Assembly: GCF_042242105.1 (NCBI RefSeq)
Contig: NC_092032.1
Location: 20,128,415 to 20,192,414, forward strand
Length of the DNA: 64,000 nucleotides
Source of the DNA: Pempheris klunzingeri
Taxonomy: Eukaryota > Chordata > Actinopteri > Acropomatiformes > Pempheridae
Reading direction: 5' to 3'
The translations under genes were made by a program, and so were the position numbers. This document shows, piece after piece, positions 1-17,264 of the stretch; position 1 is the first letter of the stretch; every line of letters starts with the position of its first letter. The notes below the pieces were generated by a model. The model searched no databases and was not told the origin of the DNA. It saw nothing but the letters and a program-made list of their open reading frames with translations.

Positions 1-60
1 TCAGGTAAACAGAGACAGAGGAAGAGAGATGAACGCCTGCCGTTAATTAACGAGACTCAC

Positions 61-7004
<6,944 letters not shown>

Positions 7005-7599
7005 TGCACAGGAGGCTCAGTCCTCATCCAACGGAGTGATTCGGGATCGGTGTGACAAACACTGGCGAAGTCGTCCTTTGTGTTGGGGGGATTAGCTGGC
7101 TCCGTGTTCCGGCTAGCTGTAACGTTAGCTCGGCGGCTAGCTTAGCAGTTAGCTCAGGAGGAGGCAGCGATTCACTTTGCCGGCTTAGGGGTGGCTAGAG
7201 TCGGCCAACGGAACGAGCTGCCGTTACCCCACTTTAGTCCTGGCTTTAGCGCGGAACACGCTGTGTATACGGATGAACTCACGCCGTTTAATTCTCCCCT
7301 GCGTATAAACAATTAGTCCGATTTCAATGTTTCCGCCTCGGCACAGCTACGGGTTCAAACTGCTCACCGTCTCGCACTCACCGCCCACTACGGCTGCAGC
7401 AGATCCAAGAGGCGCCAAACGTTTGGGCCAATCACAGGCGCCGACGTAAGGGCTTCTCAGTGTGGTGTTGCGCGATTGGTCGAATTGTATCCCAGCGCCA
7501 GCCAATGAGAGCTGGAGCTGCGCCGAGGGGCGGGGGCCTGCAGCGGGGACATGTGGACAGGTTCCCTTTGTTCTCTCATGTGTCAGCGGGCTAAAAAGC

Positions 7600-9205
7600 A
7601 CAAAATAGGCTGCGTGACAGCTAAATTATTAACGGACACACTTTATTTTTTATTTTCCACCACTACCGATGACGCCTGTCAGTTGTCATATTCGTGTCGG
7701 TGAGCTGAAAACGTTTATACCGGCTGAAATCAAGGCGAAAATCTATTAATAGCTGGCTCTGGTTTTAGTTTATAGACACGTGAAGGCATCATTTATTGTC
7801 TAAGTAAACCCCGTCACCTCGGCAGCGGCTCTCCTCCACCTGCTGACAGCTCAGGTGAGAGCAGGGGCGCAGGTGTCCGCTCATTTTAGTTACTATATGA
7901 GTTAGTGGCTGGTAAACAGCGTCGGTTTGTCCAGAAAATACTCACGGAGGCGATAAAGCCGCACTAGTTTGCTAAATGAATGAGATTGAGTGGCCACAGA
8001 CAGCAAGGGCAAGGGTCGCCAAGTTTACTAAGCCCCGCCCCTCCTCAGCAGCCATTGGCTGACAGCGCGACTTCGTCACCATGCTGCGTTCACGACCGTT
8101 GGAATTAAAAGGTACAGTGAAAGTGAAGAACATGAATGAGTTGTTTTCTGTTATTTTGCGTTTTGTTTTTCTTAAAGTGGACAACAATAATAAGTCCTTA
8201 AAGTTAGGGAGGGATGGAGGGGTATGTTTATTTATTTGGCAAGGTATGTTTGTTTATCTTTATTTATTCCTTTACTTAATTACTAATCTTTTGTTTGGAC
8301 TGATCCAGGGGGAAATGACGACTCATTCTTTATTCTTATGTTTTCTTATGTCTCTTGGGGACTTTTGTAATATGAGGAAGTACACTTCACTTGTCTCCTC
8401 TGTGAGTTTTTCACCACATCCCTGCTTTTTTTTTTATTTCACAATTAATGGTCAACAATCAAAAATCGCTAAATAATAAGTAACGTCATTATTATACCTA
8501 TCAAACATAAGCAAAATACCAGATAAAGCCAAAAACAGAGACACTTCCATCCTGTGCAGAACATCCAAGCAAAGTAAAACACTTTTTTTTTTCTAGCAAC
8601 CAGCGACTTAAAATTTTATTAAAATAATAGAACAAGTGGAGGGAGTATTGCATTTCATCTTATCAATATATAATGATTAACATTCAGTAACTCATCTGTT
8701 TTGTGGTTGTTTTTCTTTTGGAGCAAACAAAAACGCCATAAGACACAAAAACAAATGGACACAGTAGCAGGATCAGTCACGTCTGATCAGATGGGGCTAT
8801 TTTCCTTTTCATCCTCCTCTTCCTACTACTAATCAGTAATTTCTAGTAATTTACAGTGATGAGTTATTGTTCTTTTGTGCTGGGGTGGCTCATATGCCCT
8901 TATTGTTTGTATGCATGTGTAAAAAAAAAACAGCATGCAGTCAACAGGAACTCCTGTCAGGCAGCAGGTGGCTCTAAACCTCCACAGAGTTTCCTCCCGT
9001 GTTCGTTCTGCACAAAACACAACAGAGAAATTCCCCCAAACCACATGAACTAGATCACACAGCATCAACAACAGGAAGCTCAATTCAACCAGCCACTTAC
9101 AAGAGTACATTAAAGGTCAACACTCACAGTGAGAGCGTGTTAATGACAAGCATGAACATCAGCCCGTGTTCACAGTGACGTCTGATATGAAACATATGAG
9201 GAGGA
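7600..9205. other. Intergenic stretch between ezh2 and the FIIND-CARD array
   Basis: No convincing gene. A GC-rich patch at 7800-8090 holds a reversed CCAAT box (CCATTGGCTG near 8051) but no coding exon that I can support. The rest is AT-rich with homopolymer runs. Homology to the array spacers starts near 9209, at the sequence GATTCAAATCACAGTCTGAC, so the array's left breakpoint is there. Confidence 0.6.
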
Positions 9206-9282
9206 GGATTCAAATCACAGTCTGACAGGATCAGTGTGGAATCAGCAGAGAGCACAGAGACACTGTGATCATGTCCTGATGT

Positions 9283-11424
9283 TCAGAGGAGGCCGAGGTG
9301 TTCACAGAGGAAGGGGTCGACCTCACACAGGAACTCAATCATCTGTGAACTAGCAGCTCCTCCTTTCTTCCTCACCGTGTCGAAGACAAAACGAGCTTTG
9401 TCTCTCAGGTTTGGGAACTCGTCCGCTGACTCCCTCTCAGGCTCGGCCAGCACCGTTTTCTCAAACAGTTTGTCCAGCAGACTTTTGAGGACAGGTCCCG
9501 ATATCCCATGGATGAAGCTGCTCCGTACCTCCATCAGCCTCTCGTCTGGAGGCAGATTCAGAGCGCTCGGCCCGCAGGACCTTTTTACTCCAGCGGACGA
9601 GAGGCGGACTCGTCTCTCCCAGACACTGCTGGAGCTGCTGGTGTCTCTCAGAAACAGTCTCATGTGCTTCATGACTGTTTCCCAGCTCACCTGGAATGAA
9701 GGGAAGTAGTTGTCATAGTTGTCAGAGTCAAATTCTGCCTCTGCTGGCTGCACTAGGACGGAGTCGTCTCCAGGACCAGCGGTCAGTGTGTATTCCTGCT
9801 TTGGGTGCAGCTTGCAGTGTGGGGACGTCTCTATGTAGACCTCATCTCCAACCAGCTTCCTCCTGGTGCGCAGCACGTCCCGGAGCACCACGTTCCTCGG
9901 CAGCATCAACACATTGAGCAGGGACTCTGGATCAGGATCGGCCGGGGGCCTGTAGAACAGCAGGACCAGCGCTCGGACCGGATCGGGTGGGCAGTCTTCG
10001 TCCTTGACGTTACCGAAAGCAGAAAACCCTGTGACGTTTATAACCACGTGAGTGTCTGTGATCTTATGAGGGGCGATGAACTCCACGCCGTCATCGTGCT
10101 CGTGAGCGACGGACAAGAAGCGCCATCCCCCCGTGGAGCGGATCTCACAGTGTGGGAGGTGAAGCTGACACACAGAGCGCTGCTCACATGTGATGTCAAA
10201 CAGGGGTCCTGCAGGCTGCTTGTGATGTTGGGCCAGCAGCCTCCTGCTCCAAGGGACGGTCCTGTAGACCACGTCCCCCTCTGCCTCCATGTGGAACAGC
10301 AGGCCGGTCACGCTGCACTGGTACAGGCCTGGGCGGCAGCACTGGAACCTGTAGGCTTCCTCCTCTTCATCAGCGCTGATATCGGGGGTGAACTCCTCAA
10401 AGCTGCTTTCTAACAGCACGTCAGGTGAGCTGTTTGCTCGAGTGAAGCTCTTGTTCTCCGCAGAGGGGATGTGACTCAGCGAGGGCAGGCTGTGAGAACG
10501 AGGCAAACGGCCGGAGCCTCTTCCAGCCCAACCGGGACCTGAGGGGGAGCTCGGGGGGCCGGGACGGGCCGGCAGGGTGTTTGTGGCCGAGTAGTTCACA
10601 GCTGTAACAGGTGGCTCCACTTCCATGGGGACAACATCACCTCCTGCCTCACGGTCAGGCTGCTCAGACAGCAGCTGGGAGACAACATGCACTGATGTGG
10701 AGGGAGACTGGAGACTGAGAGCAGAGGGCAGAGCTTTCCTTTTCACTCTGTCAGCCATGACAGAATGTGGTGCTTTTCTCTTTGGTCTGTTACCTGCTGA
10801 AGATGAGTAAGAGAGCTCTTTCCAAGGGCCAATAAAGAGCGATGAGCTTGCTGCTGATCCGATATCGCTTTCTTGAATCAAACACAGCCCACGCTGGGGT
10901 AACAACTCTTTCTCCTCTTTCTCCTCCTCCTCCTCCTCCTCCTCCTTTGTGTTTTCTTGTGGGACATCATCATCTTCACCTCCTGCCTCACTTTCAGACT
11001 CCTCAGATGCATCTGATGCTCCACTTCCTTCAGTGCAGACAGTTGAGTTCTGCAGGACTGCAGACCTGTTCTGTGGACACGGAGGACTAAAAACTGTTTG
11101 GGCTCTGGACTTAGTGGATATGATACTTCCTATATACCCTCGGTGATGTGAAGAGAGTTGTTGATACGTAGAAGGCTGCCTACCGAAGGGGGAAAAGTCA
11201 CGGCCGCATAGTGGGGTAAACAAATCACCGGCGAGGTGGGAAGAGGAAGACCTGCTGTCGATGTGGCTCCTGGAAGAGGAAGACCTTCTGCCGATGTGGA
11301 TCCTGGAAGAGGAAGACCTTCTGCCGATGTGGATCCTGGACAGAGCTCTCCTGATCCATCTGGCTGCCCTGCTGAAACATGACGCTTCTCTTTCTGTTCC
11401 TTCGTCTTCCTCATCTGATGCCAT
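9283..11424 (-). CDS. FIIND-CARD protein, copy 1 (CARD8/NLRP1-like), 713 aa
   Basis: Single coding exon. The start ATG has a good Kozak context (AAAATGG). Order: SR-rich N-terminus with three 11-residue repeats (RIHIGRRSSSS type, ~31-63), a disordered acidic middle with a poly-Glu run, basic PKRKAPHS and VKRKALPS patches, then FIIND (ZU5 ~355-467, UPA ~468-590) and CARD (~628-713). The UPA-type signature GPLFDI..HLPHCEI matches NLRP1 GPLLDI..HLPHF. The predicted self-cleavage site is F467-S468 in GFSAFG, with H441 exactly 27 residues before the serine, the spacing of H1186 and S1213 in human NLRP1. Known members release a UPA-CARD fragment that activates caspase-1; here that fragment would be 246 aa. 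There is no NACHT or LRR, so the layout is that of CARD8. Function in this fish is inferred. Confidence 0.93.
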   Translation of the reverse strand: MASDEEDEGTEREASCFSRAARWIRRALSRIHIGRRSSSSRIHIGRRSSSSRSHIDSRSSSSHLAGDLFTPLCGRDFSPFGRQPSTYQQLSSHHRGYIGSIISTKSRAQTVFSPPCPQNRSAVLQNSTVCTEGSGASDASEESESEAGGEDDDVPQENTKEEEEEEEEKEEKELLPQRGLCLIQESDIGSAASSSLFIGPWKELSYSSSAGNRPKRKAPHSVMADRVKRKALPSALSLQSPSTSVHVVSQLLSEQPDREAGGDVVPMEVEPPVTAVNYSATNTLPARPGPPSSPSGPGWAGRGSGRLPRSHSLPSLSHIPSAENKSFTRANSSPDVLLESSFEEFTPDISADEEEEAYRFQCCRPGLYQCSVTGLLFHMEAEGDVVYRTVPWSRRLLAQHHKQPAGPLFDITCEQRSVCQLHLPHCEIRSTGGWRFLSVAHEHDDGVEFIAPHKITDTHVVINVTGFSAFGNVKDEDCPPDPVRALVLLFYRPPADPDPESLLNVLMLPRNVVLRDVLRTRRKLVGDEVYIETSPHCKLHPKQEYTLTAGPGDDSVLVQPAEAEFDSDNYDNYFPSFQVSWETVMKHMRLFLRDTSSSSSVWERRVRLSSAGVKRSCGPSALNLPPDERLMEVRSSFIHGISGPVLKSLLDKLFEKTVLAEPERESADEFPNLRDKARFVFDTVRKKGGAASSQMIEFLCEVDPFLCEHLGLL

Positions 11425-13229
11425 TTTGCTCTGTTCAGCAGCGTCACAGTCAGAGTCAGTGCAGCCCTCTGTGACTCACCTCTGTGTTTGTTGGACTATT
11501 TCCTCATTCTCGTAATTTCTCCTTAATTTTTACCCTAAAACTTCACTTCACTTTTTTTTACGCCTGTGAGAGTTTCTCAATATGTTTGAACCCTCGTTTA
11601 TTTGTGTCCTTCGTCTTTCTCCGGCTTCACACCCTGAAATACAATTACAAAAGTTAAAATCTCCCAAAAATCTATAGGGTCACAACTACAGTCTGTGTTT
11701 TCCTTGGCAGGGTTTGGAAACTCTGCACAACTCTTCACTGGTTCATTTCGCTCCCACTGGACCGTAGAACGTTTCATGAAAGTTAAAGTAGAAATGTGTG
11801 CTCACACCGTACGGTGCTTTCCTGACTGCTCAGCTCTTCCTCGTGTGATGTGAGGAAACTGAACTTTTCAGACAAACTAACTTCTTGTTAACTCTGTTTT
11901 TAACAAACCGACAATCTCATGTCATATTATAACATTTTAGCCAATAATTCAGATGTTAATACATCAGCTTTGTCTCTGACTCACCGGTGAGCTGCTCTGG
12001 ATGCGTTCAGCCTTCAAACCTTCAGAGGAAAGTGATCATGAGTGGCCGGTGAACTTCTGGTTGTGAAACTTCTGCTTCAGCGTTTTTTCCCTCCTCCCTT
12101 TTAGCACAACGTTCACAGCGACAAAGCTTAGCAGGCTGAATCTTAACAAGACTTCATCCCACCATTTTTAAAAATGCAAATAAAACCAAAACATCCAAAC
12201 TAAAACTTAAAGCCTGTTCTCAGACTAATGAAGACGAGTAACTGGACCAGGACACAACAGAAAAAACATTAGTAGAACTGCACCATCAGTCAAGTCAGAG
12301 AGTCAGATCCTCCTGAGAGTTATTATTAGATCAACGAGGCTCTTGTTTAAAATGTTAAAGTGAATCTTTAAAAAAAAAAAAACCCAGTCTTTATTCTCCT
12401 GGCGTGTCCTTAGTGTGGCAGTGGACGTGTCTTTGTCTCTGCTGGTCTGCATCAGGAGCAACCACAAGAAAAACTACATGAAATACAATGAAGTAAAAGT
12501 CCTAGAAATCTTAAAAAGAGATATTTAACATCGTTGTTGAAGAATTTAACTTCCAGCGTACTGTTGTGTATATTTGAGATTATATATTAATAAATGAATA
12601 TGCTGTGTAAATACATATATTTGACACAGTAACCACAAGACATAAAGCAATAGTTTGGGTATATATCTTTTTTTTTTTAATTGTATGATTTCACAGTTGT
12701 AAAATAACCTTGATGTGACTAAAGTCTCTCCACAGAAGCATCGAAAAACAAATAAAAGTTAGCATCTGTAGCGCAGACATTCAACAAAGCACAAGAACCT
12801 TTCGTCAGATATTGTGTGTCCATCATTTCCTGCTGACATCAGCTCACATAAAAGTGTGATGTTCAGTGGTGGAGAGGAACAAAGCCAATAATATCAATAA
12901 TAATGCTGCAGCTTCCAGATTTAAAATTACAATTTACATTTGCAAAAAAGATTAAAAAAATAATTCTGAGACTGCTTCTTAAAACTGTCCAACAATAAAA
13001 TGAATAAAAACAATATTGTTAAAAAATCAAGATCATTGAGACGATTCTCAAACTGCTTCTTTAAAACTAGCAAACTATAAAATAACTCAAATGTTTGTCA
13101 TCCTCTAAATCTGCACAGGAACCTTTTGATAACTTGTGTATCAGTGCTGACAGGATTCAAATCACAGTCTGACAGGATCAGTGTGGAATCAGCAGAGAGC
13201 ACAGAGACGCTGTGTTCATGTCCTGATGT
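11425..13229 (-). other. Spacer between copies 1 and 2: copy 1 5' exon and intron, copy 2 3' UTR
   Basis: On the minus strand a short 5' exon ends at 11985 (CAGCTCACCG then gtgagtc). A strong acceptor (ttgtatttcag) opens exon 2 at 11633, giving a 350-bp intron in the 5' UTR. The sequence TTTATTCT near 12390 is an AATAAA signal on the minus strand and may end the copy 2 transcript ~835 nt after its stop. No other gene is visible. Confidence 0.65.
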
Positions 13230-15455
13230 TCAGAGGAGGCCGAGGTGTTCACAGAGGAAGGGGTCGACCTCACACAGGAACTCAATCATCTGTGAACTAG
13301 CAGCTCCTCCTTTCTTCCTCACCGTGTCGAAGACAAAACGAGCTTTGTCTCTCAGGTTTGGGAACTCGTCCGCTGACTCCCTCTCAGGCTCGGCCAGCAC
13401 CGTTTTCTCAAACAGTTTGTCCAGCAGACTTTTGAGGACAGGTCCCGATATCCCATGGATGAAGCTGCTCCGTACCTCCATCAGCCTCTCGTCTGGAGGC
13501 AGATTCAGAGCGCTCGGCCCGCAGGACCTTCTTACTCCAGCGGACGAGAGGCGGACTCGTCTCTCCCAGACACTGCTGGAGCTGCTGGTGTCTCTCAGAA
13601 ACAGTCTCATGTGCTTCATGACTGTTTCCCAGCTCACCTGGAATGAAGGGAAGTAGTTGTCATAGTTGTCAGAGTCAAATTCTGCCTCTGCTGGCTGCAC
13701 TAGGACGGAGTCGTCTCCAGGACCAGCGGTCAGTGTGTATTCCTGCTTTGGGTGCAGCTTGCAGTGTGGGGACGTCTCTATGTAGACCTCATCTCCAACC
13801 AGCTTCCTCCTGGTGCGCAGCACGTCCCGGAGCACCACGTTCCTCGGCAGCATCAACACATTGAGCAGGGACTCTGGATCAGGATCGGCCGGGGGCCTGT
13901 AGAACAGCAGGACCAGCGCTCGGACCGGATCGGGTGGGCAGTCTTCGTCCTTGACGTTACCGAAAGCAGAAAACCCTGTGACGTTTATAACCACGTGAGT
14001 GTCTGTGATCTTATGAGGGGCGATGAACTCCACGCCGTCATCGTGCTCGTGAGCGACGGACAAGAAGCGCCATCCCCCCGTGGAGCGGATCTCACAGTGT
14101 GGGAGGTGAAGCTGACACACAGAGCGCTGCTCACATGTGATGTCAAACAGGGGTCCTGCAGGCTGCTTGTGATGTTGGGCCAGCAGCCTCCTGCTCCAAG
14201 GGACGGTCCTGTAGACCACGTCCCCCTCTGCCTCCATGTGGAACAGCAGGCCGGTCACACTGCACTGGTACAGGCCTGGGCGGCAGCACTGGAACCTGTA
14301 GGCTTCCTCCTCTTCATCAGCGCTGATATCGGGGGTGAACTCCTCAAAGCTGCTTTCTAACAGCACGTCAGGTGAGCTGTTTGCTCGAGTGAAGCTCTTG
14401 TTCTCCGCAGAGGGGATGTGACTCAGCGAGGGCAGGCTGTGAGAACGAGGCAAACGGCCGGAGCCTCTTCCAGCCCAACCGGGACCTGAGGGGGAGCGCG
14501 GGGGGCCGGGACGGGCCGGCAGGGTGTTTGTGGCCGAGTAGTTCACAGCTGTAACAGGTGGCTCCACTTCCATGGGGACAACATCACCTCCTGCCTCACG
14601 GTCAGGCTGCTCAGACAGCAGCTGGGAGACAACATGCACTGATGTGGAGGGAGACTGGAGACTGAGAGCAGAGGGCAGAGCTTTCCTTTTCACTCTGTCA
14701 GCCATGACAGAATGTGGTGCTTTTCTCTTTGGTCTGTTACCTGCTGAAGATGAGTAAGAGAGCTCTTTCCAAGGGCCAATAAAGAGCGATGAGCTTGCTG
14801 CTGATCCGATATCGCTTTCTTGAATCAAATACAGCCCACGCTGGGGTAACAACTCTTTCTCCTCTTTCTCCTCTTTCTCCTCTTTCTCCTCCTCCTCCTC
14901 CTCCTCCTCCTTTGTGTTTTCTTGTGGGACATCATCATCTTCACCTCCTGCCTCACTTTCAGACTCCTCAGATGCATCTGATGCTCCACTTCCTTCAGTG
15001 CAGACAGTTGGGTCCTGCAGGACTGCAGACCTGTTCTGTGGACACCGAGGACTAAAAACTGTTTGGGCTCTGGACTTAGTGGATATGATACTTCCTATAT
15101 ACCCTCGGTGATGTGAAGAGAGTTGTTGATACATAGAAGGCTGCCTATCGAAGGGGGAAAAGTCACAGCCGCATAGTGGGGTAAACAAATCACCGGCGAG
15201 GTGGGAAGAGGAAGACCTGCTGTCGATGTGGCTCCTGGAAGAGGAAGACCTGCTGTCGATGTGGCTCCTGGAAGAGGAAGACCTGCTGTCGATGTGGCTC
15301 CTGGAAGAGGAAGACCTTCTGCCGATGTGGCTCCTGGAAGAGGAAGACCTTCTGCCGATGTGGATCCTGGACAGAGCTCTCCTGATCCATCTGGCTGCCC
15401 TGCTGAAACATGACGCTTCTCTTTCTGTTCCTTCGTCTTCCTCATCTGATGCCAT
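13230..15455 (-). CDS. FIIND-CARD protein, copy 2, 741 aa
   Basis: Same design as copy 1 with five 11-residue repeats instead of three; the last three are RSHIDSRSSSS. The acidic run has two extra EEK units. Cleavage site F495-S496, with H469 27 residues upstream. The middle segment is of the LLPQRGL..SDIGSAASSS type, shared with copies 1 and 4. From the FIIND on it is almost identical to copy 1 (R for K in the SAGVRRS stretch), which suggests recent duplication or gene conversion. Confidence 0.93.
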   Translation of the reverse strand: MASDEEDEGTEREASCFSRAARWIRRALSRIHIGRRSSSSRSHIGRRSSSSRSHIDSRSSSSRSHIDSRSSSSRSHIDSRSSSSHLAGDLFTPLCGCDFSPFDRQPSMYQQLSSHHRGYIGSIISTKSRAQTVFSPRCPQNRSAVLQDPTVCTEGSGASDASEESESEAGGEDDDVPQENTKEEEEEEEEKEEKEEKEEKELLPQRGLYLIQESDIGSAASSSLFIGPWKELSYSSSAGNRPKRKAPHSVMADRVKRKALPSALSLQSPSTSVHVVSQLLSEQPDREAGGDVVPMEVEPPVTAVNYSATNTLPARPGPPRSPSGPGWAGRGSGRLPRSHSLPSLSHIPSAENKSFTRANSSPDVLLESSFEEFTPDISADEEEEAYRFQCCRPGLYQCSVTGLLFHMEAEGDVVYRTVPWSRRLLAQHHKQPAGPLFDITCEQRSVCQLHLPHCEIRSTGGWRFLSVAHEHDDGVEFIAPHKITDTHVVINVTGFSAFGNVKDEDCPPDPVRALVLLFYRPPADPDPESLLNVLMLPRNVVLRDVLRTRRKLVGDEVYIETSPHCKLHPKQEYTLTAGPGDDSVLVQPAEAEFDSDNYDNYFPSFQVSWETVMKHMRLFLRDTSSSSSVWERRVRLSSAGVRRSCGPSALNLPPDERLMEVRSSFIHGISGPVLKSLLDKLFEKTVLAEPERESADEFPNLRDKARFVFDTVRKKGGAASSQMIEFLCEVDPFLCEHLGLL

Positions 15456-17264
15456 TTTGCTCTGTTCAGCAGCGTCACAGTCAGAGTCAGTGCAGCCCTC
15501 TGTGACTCACCTCTGTGTTTGTTGGACTATTTCCTCATTCTCGTAATTTCTCCTTAATTTTTACCCTAAAACTGAACTTCACTTCACTTTTTTTTACGCC
15601 TGTGAGAGTTTCTCAATATGTTTGAACCCTCGTTTATTTGTCTCCTTCGTCTTTCTCCGGCTTCACACCCTGAAATACAATTACAAAAGTTAAAATCTCC
15701 CAAAAATCTATAGGTCACAACTACAGTCTGTGTTTTCCTTGGCAGGGTTTGGAAACTCTGCACAACTCTTCACTGGTTCATTTCGCTCCCACTGGACCGT
15801 AGAACGTTTCATGAAAGTTAAAGTAGAAATGTGTGCTCACACCGTACGGTGCTTTCCTGACTGCTCAGCTCTTCCTCGTGTGATGTGAGGAAACTGAACT
15901 TTTCAGACAAACTAACTTCTTATTAACTCTGTTTTTAACAAACTGACAATCTCATGTCAGATTATAACATTTTAGCCAATAATTCAGATGTTAATACATC
16001 AGCTTTGTCTCTGACTCACCGGTGAGCTGCTCTGGATGTGTTCAGCCTTCAAACCTTCAGAGGAAAGTGATCATGAGTGGCCGGTGAACTTCTGGTTGTG
16101 AAACTTCTGCTTCAGCGTTTTTTCCCTCCTCCCTTTTAGCACAACGTTCACAGCGACAAAGCTTAGCAGGCTGAATCTTAACAAGACTTCATCCCACCAT
16201 TTTTAAAAATGCAAATAAAACCAAAACATCCAAACTAAAACTTAAAGCCTGTTCTCAGACTAATGAAGACGAGTAACTGGACCAGGACACAACAGAAAAA
16301 ACATTAGTAGAACTGCACCATCAGTCAAGTCAGAGAGTCAGATCCTCCTGAGAGTTATTATTAGATCAACGAGGCTCTTGTTTAAAATGTTAAAGTGAAT
16401 CTTTAAAAAAAAAAAACCCCAGTCTTTATTCTCCTGGCGTGTCCTTAGTGTGGCAGTGGACGTGTCTTTGTCTCTGCTGGTCTGCATCAGGAGCAACCAC
16501 AAGAAAAACTACATGAAATACAATGAAGTAAAAGTCCTAGAAATCTTAAAAAGAGATATTTAACATCGTTGTTGAAGAATTTAACTTCCAGCGTACTGTT
16601 GTGTATATTTGAGATTATATATTAATAAATGAATATGCTGTGTAAATACATATATTTGACACAGTAACCACAAGACATAAAGCAATAGTTTGGGTATATA
16701 TCTTTTTTTTTTTAATTGTATGATTTCACAGTTGTAAAATAACCTTGATGTGACTAAAGTCTCTCCACAGAAGCATCGAAAAACAAATAAAAGTTAGCAT
16801 CTGTAGCGCAGACATTCAACAAAGCACAAGAACCTTTCGTCAGATATTGTGTGTCCATCATTTCCTGCTGACATCAGCTCACATAAAAGTGTGATGTTCA
16901 GTGGTGGAGAGGAACAAAGCCAATAATATCAATAATAATGCTGCAGCTTCCAGATTTAAAATTACAATTTACATTTGCAAAAAAGATTTAAAAAATAATT
17001 CTGAGACTGCTTCTTAAAACTGTCCAACAATAAAATGAATAAAAACAATATTGTTAAAAAATCAAGATCATTGAGACGATTCTCAAACTGCTTCTTTAAA
17101 ACTAGCAAACTATAAAATAACTCAAATGTTTGTCATCCTCTAAATCGGCACAGGAACCTTTTGATAACTTGTGTATCAGTGCTGACAGGATTCAAATCAC
17201 AGTCTGACAGGATCAGTGTGGAATCAGCAGAGAGCACAGAGACACTGTGATCATGTCCTGATGT
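15456..17264 (-). other. Spacer between copies 2 and 3
   Basis: Near-identical to the 11425-13229 spacer. The copy 2 5' exon donor is at 16019-16018, and the acceptor puts exon 2 at 15669. It carries the same candidate polyadenylation signal (near 16430) for copy 3. Confidence 0.65.

Noticed and set aside
8081-8476. 131-residue plus-strand frame
   Set aside because: Low-complexity F/L/Y-rich translation of AT-rich DNA, no recognisable domain.
8829-9110. 93-residue minus-strand frame with a hydrophobic start
   Set aside because: Looks like a signal peptide, but there is no family match, no splice context and a poor start; likely chance.
9805-10413. 202-residue open frame opposite each FIIND-CARD gene (also at 13752, 17787, 24869, 28854 and, inverted, 48002)
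   Set aside because: Kept in all copies only because the sense sequence is nearly identical; no protein family is recognised and codon content follows the sense gene.
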